From: Baylisascaris procyonis
Taxonomy: Eukaryota > Nematoda > Chromadorea > Rhabditida > Ascarididae
Direction of reading: 5' to 3'
Length of the DNA stretch: 64,000 nt
Assembly: GCA_037389465.1 (NCBI GenBank)
Contig: JAZARR010000200.1
Location: forward strand, 4,161,501 to 4,225,500
Shown piece after piece: positions 58,701-64,000 of the stretch. The notes below the pieces were generated by a model. That model had not been told where the DNA came from. It ran no database searches and saw nothing but the letters and a program-made list of their open reading frames with translations. A program made the translations under genes and the position numbers. Position 1 is the stretch's first letter, and each line of letters opens with the position of its first letter.

Positions 58701-61700
58701 GCGGAGTTGAAAGGATCCCGTGGTTGATTTTGTAATCCGTCCGGAGGATCGTAAAATTTCGTCGCAGCTGCACTCATAACCTACCGTCATCGACTTTTAA
58801 CTGACCGGGTTAATTGCTCAAATATGCGGTTGGAATTGCCAACCTGTGATAAGCTTGTCATAAAATCTGCTAAGGTGTTCCGACATAAATTTATTTCTTT
58901 CTCTGCGAACCAGCATAGTGAGGAACGGACTTAGAAGGATTTAGATGGAAAGGTAGGCCATATATTCAAAAGTAGTGTGAAGAAGTGGTGCGCATTTCAG
59001 CATATTCACCGTCTCTTATATGGACGCTATAAGATTAAAAGCAAATTTTGTAAATTTGCTCAGCCTTAATGTACAGTTGATGCATATGATTTGTTTCGGT
59101 CAGCCATCAGAATTTTCTTATGACATAACGCAAATTATAGAAATTATCCATTCGGATCAAACGAACCACCTAGTTTTTTGAAGGGCTTTCGTGGATTATT
59201 AGAAATGATTGCCGTAATGTTTCACATGGCAGGCTAGTCAATGTTTTAAAAATATTTAAGACAGATCAACATGCGATCGCTTATGGGGAGTCTTGCTAGG
59301 TTTACGGGATGGTAGTGAAAGTACCTGCAATAGATGCACTGTTGTGCTCGGTAAGACTGTAACGTATCGAAACTACTCTTTCGTCGAAAGTGTCTGCAGT
59401 TTTGCAAATTCTTATTGTGAAACTATTTGAGACAGCTTGGGGAATGTGATCTACTTGATTGCTTGATTTCTTCTCTCGGGCTGATTCATTCTGGACAGCA
59501 AAGGGCTCAATTTTGCGATGAAAAATGAGAAAAACCTACGGATTCAACCGCTTGTACCGGTGAAATGGGACATAGCCTCACTCTGCTCCCCTCGAATCGT
59601 GCAGAGCTTACGAAGACTTCCTAATTTTCTTTCCATTTCATTCAATCTCTGCACGCACCTTTCGGACTCTGCATAGATCCTAACTCGCTTCCACACGTTT
59701 TGAAAACTTCATAAAGGACATGCTACCCATCAATGATTCGGTCTTTTTCGAAATGGATTTTGGAAGAATTCAAGGCGGTGAAGATAGTTGGAAGGGCTTT
59801 TTTAGTTTTCTGGGACTTTTTCCTTTAAGTTTTCTGCCTTATATATGTTTATGCAAAATGATAAAGCGAAGCCCACCGATTTATCATCACATTGGCGGCG
59901 CTCCTTCAAAATTTGTCGATTGTGCTCTGAACGAAGTTTGTTCAGCCCGACTACAACCACAATGGTCAACAGGCATGACAGAAAGTTCACAGCTGTATTC
60001 GTTAGTCCCCAATAGGCGCGGAATTCCTGAAATCTATTTTGCTCAAAATTTCACCAACATTTGGCTTTTGTTCATAGGACGCTCACATTTCTTAAGAGTT
60101 TATTGGCGTCGCATTCATTTCACTACAGTTTAGATCGTATCCTAAGTGTCGTCGCATTTTCAAGCTGCACCCTGCGCCCTTCCAAATTGTTCGGAAAGGA
60201 GAAAGGTGGCAAAAAGGATCGAATTTTCGACAATTCGCGATGGCGCGGACGTTATTGCTTTTACGGGGTCTAGTGGCAAAATAATCTAGGTCGAAAAAAG
60301 CGCCAGTGAAGAAAGGCAGTTGAAATATGAGCGATTATTTATGAGTCGCTAGCCACTCAAAAAAGTGTCATTATTGAGTTCACTATTCTGAGCTCATGTA
60401 AAGGAGATCTCATCGCGCTTTAACTAATGCGAATGCTTTAGTGTTTAAAAAAAGCGTCCAAAGAATGTTGCAGCTAGCGTTCGTTGCCTACATTGTTTTA
60501 GCATTATCTCCCACAAAGAGAGAACTGTATGGTTCTGGTTATTAGTGACTCGACCAGGTGGATGATTTTGTTAAGTAGCAGACGAAAAATTTCATGCGCT
60601 CGCATCATGGCATCAACAATTTTTATTTATGGTTTAAAAAAACGCTATCACTTACGGTGGATGTGAAAAAGGCGAACGAAGGACAGGTGGGGGATGGCCG
60701 GACAGGTGGGATTAGGCACAGCATCAACCAGTCGAATGCTGCCATCATCGCCGATAGCGCGAAGCCGAAAATGAAGTATCTGGAGTCAGAAAATTTATTC
60801 CAAAAACGTAGGGTCAGCTATAGGAGAAGACGAGGCTTATCAGACCCTCCTTATCAAAATCCCGACTGCCTTATTCCATCAACTCGACTCTGGTTAATAC
60901 TGATTTCCGTTGCAACAGAAAGTGGTCAAAAGATTACACAGACGAAATGAGGATGAAATGGCTGAAAACCCGCAGTGGATTTCACCTTGGAAATCATGGT
61001 CATGACAGCTGTGTGTAGATCATTTGTTGCGAACAGGCCTCGATCATATGTGTCAGTGATTCAAACTGCATCGATGGATTGGCTTTCTCTGAAATGTTCC
61101 TAGGCAGGCATCAATACACCGTTTGGCAGGCGAATTCCGTCCACTCCTAAACTTTGCCATCACGCGCTACTGCTCAGTACCTCGTCCACGCTAGTGGGAT
61201 TTCAAATGCGGGAATTCGACACAAGAGAAAAGAGTACTTTGAAGCAGACAGTGCAATCCAACGCCGTCAAAAAAATCGTCCGCCACATTCGCGCCAGCTT
61301 GCCTTTGGAAGTTTGGGAGCAAAATTCGCTTCTTCGAGGGCTTCTTTAGATATTTTTTGGAGTGGAAAAGTCGACGCGGATCAGCTGTAGCTTAAGCATG
61401 ACTTCAACGTCCTTCAAGATATAATTATACATCTTGATTCAGAATAAATGATGAGTTTTGTTGTCTGGTGAACATTTGGGACCTTACCAAATATGCGTTG
61501 TGAACACACATACTGTTACCAAATCCCGGCTTCTGGAGCTCTGGAAGTTCTGGAACTTAGAGAAAAGTGGCTCACATACAGTGGTCTCGAAAAGATCATC
61601 TGTGGTGGGGAAGGCCTCAGCTGGTGTCACTAATTACGAAAATGTAACAAATAACAAATAAAATGGGCTCTCTAAAAAATAAATGGCTCACAATTTTATC

Positions 61701-62594
61701 ACGAGATTTCAAAAAGTAATAAGAACCTTTGTCGTTCGAGTGCGTAATACTTCAATGGGAAATACAGTGCAAAGATCCTGTCGATAGCAATGAATGTAGT
61801 AATAGTGCAACCGGATTTCATTAATGCAGCTGGTGGACCGCCAAATCCAATAATGAGTTTTTCGTTATAGTCGAACGTTTCTCCTGATTAAATTCAAGCT
61901 TTTATTGCGTTTAAAGTACAAATCTTTCAGCTCGCTAACCACAAAAACGTTTCTTCCACTCCTGAACTGCTCATTCTATTCTCCCATTCCATTCTGATTT
62001 CCGCAACACAGCGATGAAGTTCTGAAAGTTCGAATTCTTCTGTTAGACGAACAATAACCGGAATATAAATTCTTCTCCAGGGACTTCCCATAAACCATTC
62101 TGAAACGATATTTTGAAAAAGTTCTCTATCACTGTCCGCGAAGTCAGCACCCTTCCCTCTCATCGCACTCCCCCAGCACCCATTCCTAGTTGAATAAGTT
62201 GAATTTCAATGCCTCATGGATGCCATTCAGGGTCAAATCTGTGCATGCTTCAAGCTACCGTAGAGGTCACTCAGCCTTCCTAGACTCAAATTTCACACAA
62301 AGGGCGTTGCAGTTCACCTGTTGTTCTATGCCAACCTTCACTCTCTCATGAAAGAAAAAGATGTTTACCATCGGGAACCCAGTCAACGATCAAAATAGCC
62401 AAATACGGTAGTGAGAGAACTGCATATACAAAGTCGATTAATGCCAACGATACGAGCAAGATGAGATTGTCGTTTCCTCGTAGTACCTTGCTTGTCACAT
62501 AAACTACAAAAACCAGCAAATTGGCGAGCGTTTGCAAGACGCAGATTACGAAAAGAAAAACATCCACTGCTAATGTGACGGTATTTGATACCAT
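55722..62594 (-). CDS. Srbc-like 7TM chemoreceptor, copy 2
   Basis: Tandem paralogue of the receptor at 35745-42095, same strand, same six-exon structure. Exons are 62594-62369, 61883-61703, 60779-60656, 60026-59877, 57181-57086 and 55970-55722 (stop), giving 341 residues. The first five exons match copy 1 exactly in length (226, 181, 124, 150 and 96 nt). Landmarks are TM1 and TM2 in exon 1, FIAIDRIFALYFP at the end of TM3, TM4 FGFALSAMMAAFDWLML, FRAYWGLTN before TM5, VVPGTING in TM6 and FFIGVCASISGLSHAFIFG in TM7. It starts MVSNTVT, so the N4 sequon of copy 1 is lost. The C-terminal tail after TM7 is shorter and unrelated in sequence. Exons 1 and 2 are nearly identical to copy 1, and neighbouring intron sequence is also alignable, so the duplication looks fairly recent. 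The reading frame is intact throughout. Confidence 0.88.
56071..56490 (-). other. 139-codon ORF inside a receptor copy 2 intron
   Basis: ATG-started minus frame lying between the TM7 and TM6 exons of receptor copy 2. It includes AANFFGAEKNWLKHGGGFAL and DELLRSVDGAMKMHSELI, with a hydrophobic C-terminal part. The corresponding intron of copy 1 (36042-36870) has no similar frame that I can see. Could be chance or a nested coding piece. Confidence 0.2.
58614..58626. repeat. G13 homopolymer tract
   Basis: Thirteen consecutive G on the plus strand, inside an intron of receptor copy 2 (57182-59876). C11 at 44221-44231 and G10 at 47161-47170 are similar. Confidence 0.9.
61927..62163 (-). other. 78-codon ORF inside intron 1 of receptor copy 2
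   Basis: ATG-started minus frame with protein-like composition (SDRELFQNIVSEWFMG, VIVRLTEEFELSELHRC, EIRMEWENRMSSSG). Its DNA aligns with intron 1 of receptor copy 1 (about 41500-41700), but there the frame is broken by a stop and length changes. Either a decayed coding remnant that survives only in copy 2 or a chance frame. Confidence 0.2.
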
Positions 62595-64000
62595 CTTTGC
62601 AATATTCCCTCATGTCCTTTATGCAATAGTGGAATGTTCACGATGTGGTCACAAGTGAGATGCGTAACAATAAAAACCACCTGCAAACAGTGTATTTCCG
62701 AGCGCGCGGTTTACCTAAAATAGTTTCAACTTGCAGATAGTGATGACAACCCTCTCATGAGAGAGGAAAGAACAGCGAATGTTCAATAATTGTCACAGTG
62801 ACTGAATGAAGGGTCCGTTCGGACAAAAAAAAAAAAACAGCGTAAGTTGGTCACAACTCGAAATGATGGCTGACGTAATTTTTTAACGTAAATGCTTTAT
62901 CCATTGTGGTCTGCTATGCCCATTACAAAGAAAGAGTTTCAACTTCAAGTTTTGAAGGCTTGTAAGAGAGGAGAGAAAGGGCTCGATGGAAGAAGTCTCA
63001 GCTGTGAGAAAACAGGTTTTGCGTGTGGCACCATAAGAAGGCACAAGCTCACGCTACATTCATTATCCCCCAGTGCTTGCATGGAGACAGAATGTTCTTA
63101 GGACCCTGCGCACACCCATTCTCCGTACGCAACCTCAGTTCTGCCTGCTTTTAATGTTCAATTCGATATCGAAGGGATGTCACATTTCGAAAGAACATCC
63201 TTCAAACTGACCATAACATTCGGAAAAGGCGACAAGGAGGCAAAGCATGATGGAAAACGTCAGTTCAGAGAACGTTCCAAGCTCAACGCAAATTGCAGAG
63301 AGTGTATATGAAAGAGTGGTGAAGTTCGCTTGTTCCACAGATGAGTTCATAGACGGTTCTCACTTCACGAACACATTTTAGAACTATTCAATGCTTTCAC
63401 TCTTGGCGGTTTATTAATCCTTTGCTAGTTGCTTGAAGGAAATCCCTTCGACTTAACGAATGAGCATAGAGGTATATAGCCAGAGCAAAAGTCGATCAAG
63501 TAGTTAATGCTAAATAATATGTAGAAAGAGACTAGTAAAACATGCCTTGTCCGGTCGGTGAGAATATTCGAGGGAGGGATTCATAGACGATGGAGAAATT
63601 GCGCTTGAGAAAAGTTTATTTCGGCTACCAATAAATTTCGTTTCTTTAAGTACTTCTTCAGGAGCGCCCACTCCACCCTCCTGACTATAAACTTTTTATG
63701 GAGATACGTAGCTCATCCTAAATGTTTTATGCTTCAGCTAGGATTGTTGCCAAACAGGAATTGGTGGCCAAATGTATTGCTGCAAATGGGAAGTTTGAAA
63801 TAGAATGAAAGGTTTAATGGCAGAACCACCCATAGGGAAAGGCCTCTCATATGGGAAGACATGGCGAACGATCAAGTGGATTGGCAGATGAGATGGGCTG
63901 GCGTGACACACGTCTGTCAGCTTAACTAAACAGTTGCACATGTTACCGAAAAATAGTTAAATATGCTTGCTAAATAGTGCCTTCACAGTTGAATTTGCGG
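62595..64000. other. Upstream flank of receptor copy 2; no gene seen
   Basis: The first ~150 bases resemble the flank of receptor copy 1. A short A13 run lies at about 62827-62839. The remaining frames (for example 62892-63101 plus and 63738-63941 minus) are short and unrecognised. Confidence 0.5.

Overview
The window reads as nuclear DNA of a nematode, most likely a clade V rhabditid or strongylid. Coding sequence is split into many short exons with GT..AG borders and TTTTCAG-like acceptors. The recognisable genes are a Cys-loop ligand-gated ion channel pair and nematode-type chemoreceptors, and one short gene has what looks like a spliced-leader acceptor just before its ATG. No prokaryotic feature, rRNA or tRNA was seen. 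All gene models come from reading exons, splice sites and codon phase by eye.

Positions 148-8140 (+) hold LGIC-A, a Cys-loop channel subunit whose 5' end lies left of the window. Positions 22741-29619 (+) hold LGIC-B, a tandem paralogue. Seven consecutive exons have identical lengths (65, 203, 119, 138, 140, 100 and 82 nt) and so does the last exon (129 nt). Both carry the Cys-loop, the loop motifs and four membrane segments. Both have the same non-canonical pore exon in place of the usual PAR-type start of M2. Between them (8.1-22.7 kb) I see only isolated candidate exons of unknown identity. The N-terminal exons of LGIC-B were not found.

Positions 29.6-35.7 kb hold a 3-copy tandem repeat with a unit of about 242 bp, a short minus-strand coiled-coil gene (30846-32782) and a 31-bp-arm inverted repeat. 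Positions 35745-42095 (-) and 55722-62594 (-) are two complete six-exon 7TM receptors, most like the Srbc class. They are tandem copies about 20 kb apart that still share intron and upstream sequence, so this duplication looks younger than the channel duplication.

Between the receptors (42.1-55.7 kb) lie unexplained sequence, two degenerate triplet-rich tracts on either side of a probable LTR-retrotransposon remnant (LTR 49610-50059, minus orientation), and a third multi-exon membrane-protein candidate (53797-54782, -) with a receptor-like tail. The right end (62.6-64 kb) has no gene I can support.

Functionally, this is a neuronal or chemosensory gene neighbourhood expanding by local duplication: a channel pair on one strand and a receptor pair on the other, with simple repeats and an LTR element between them.
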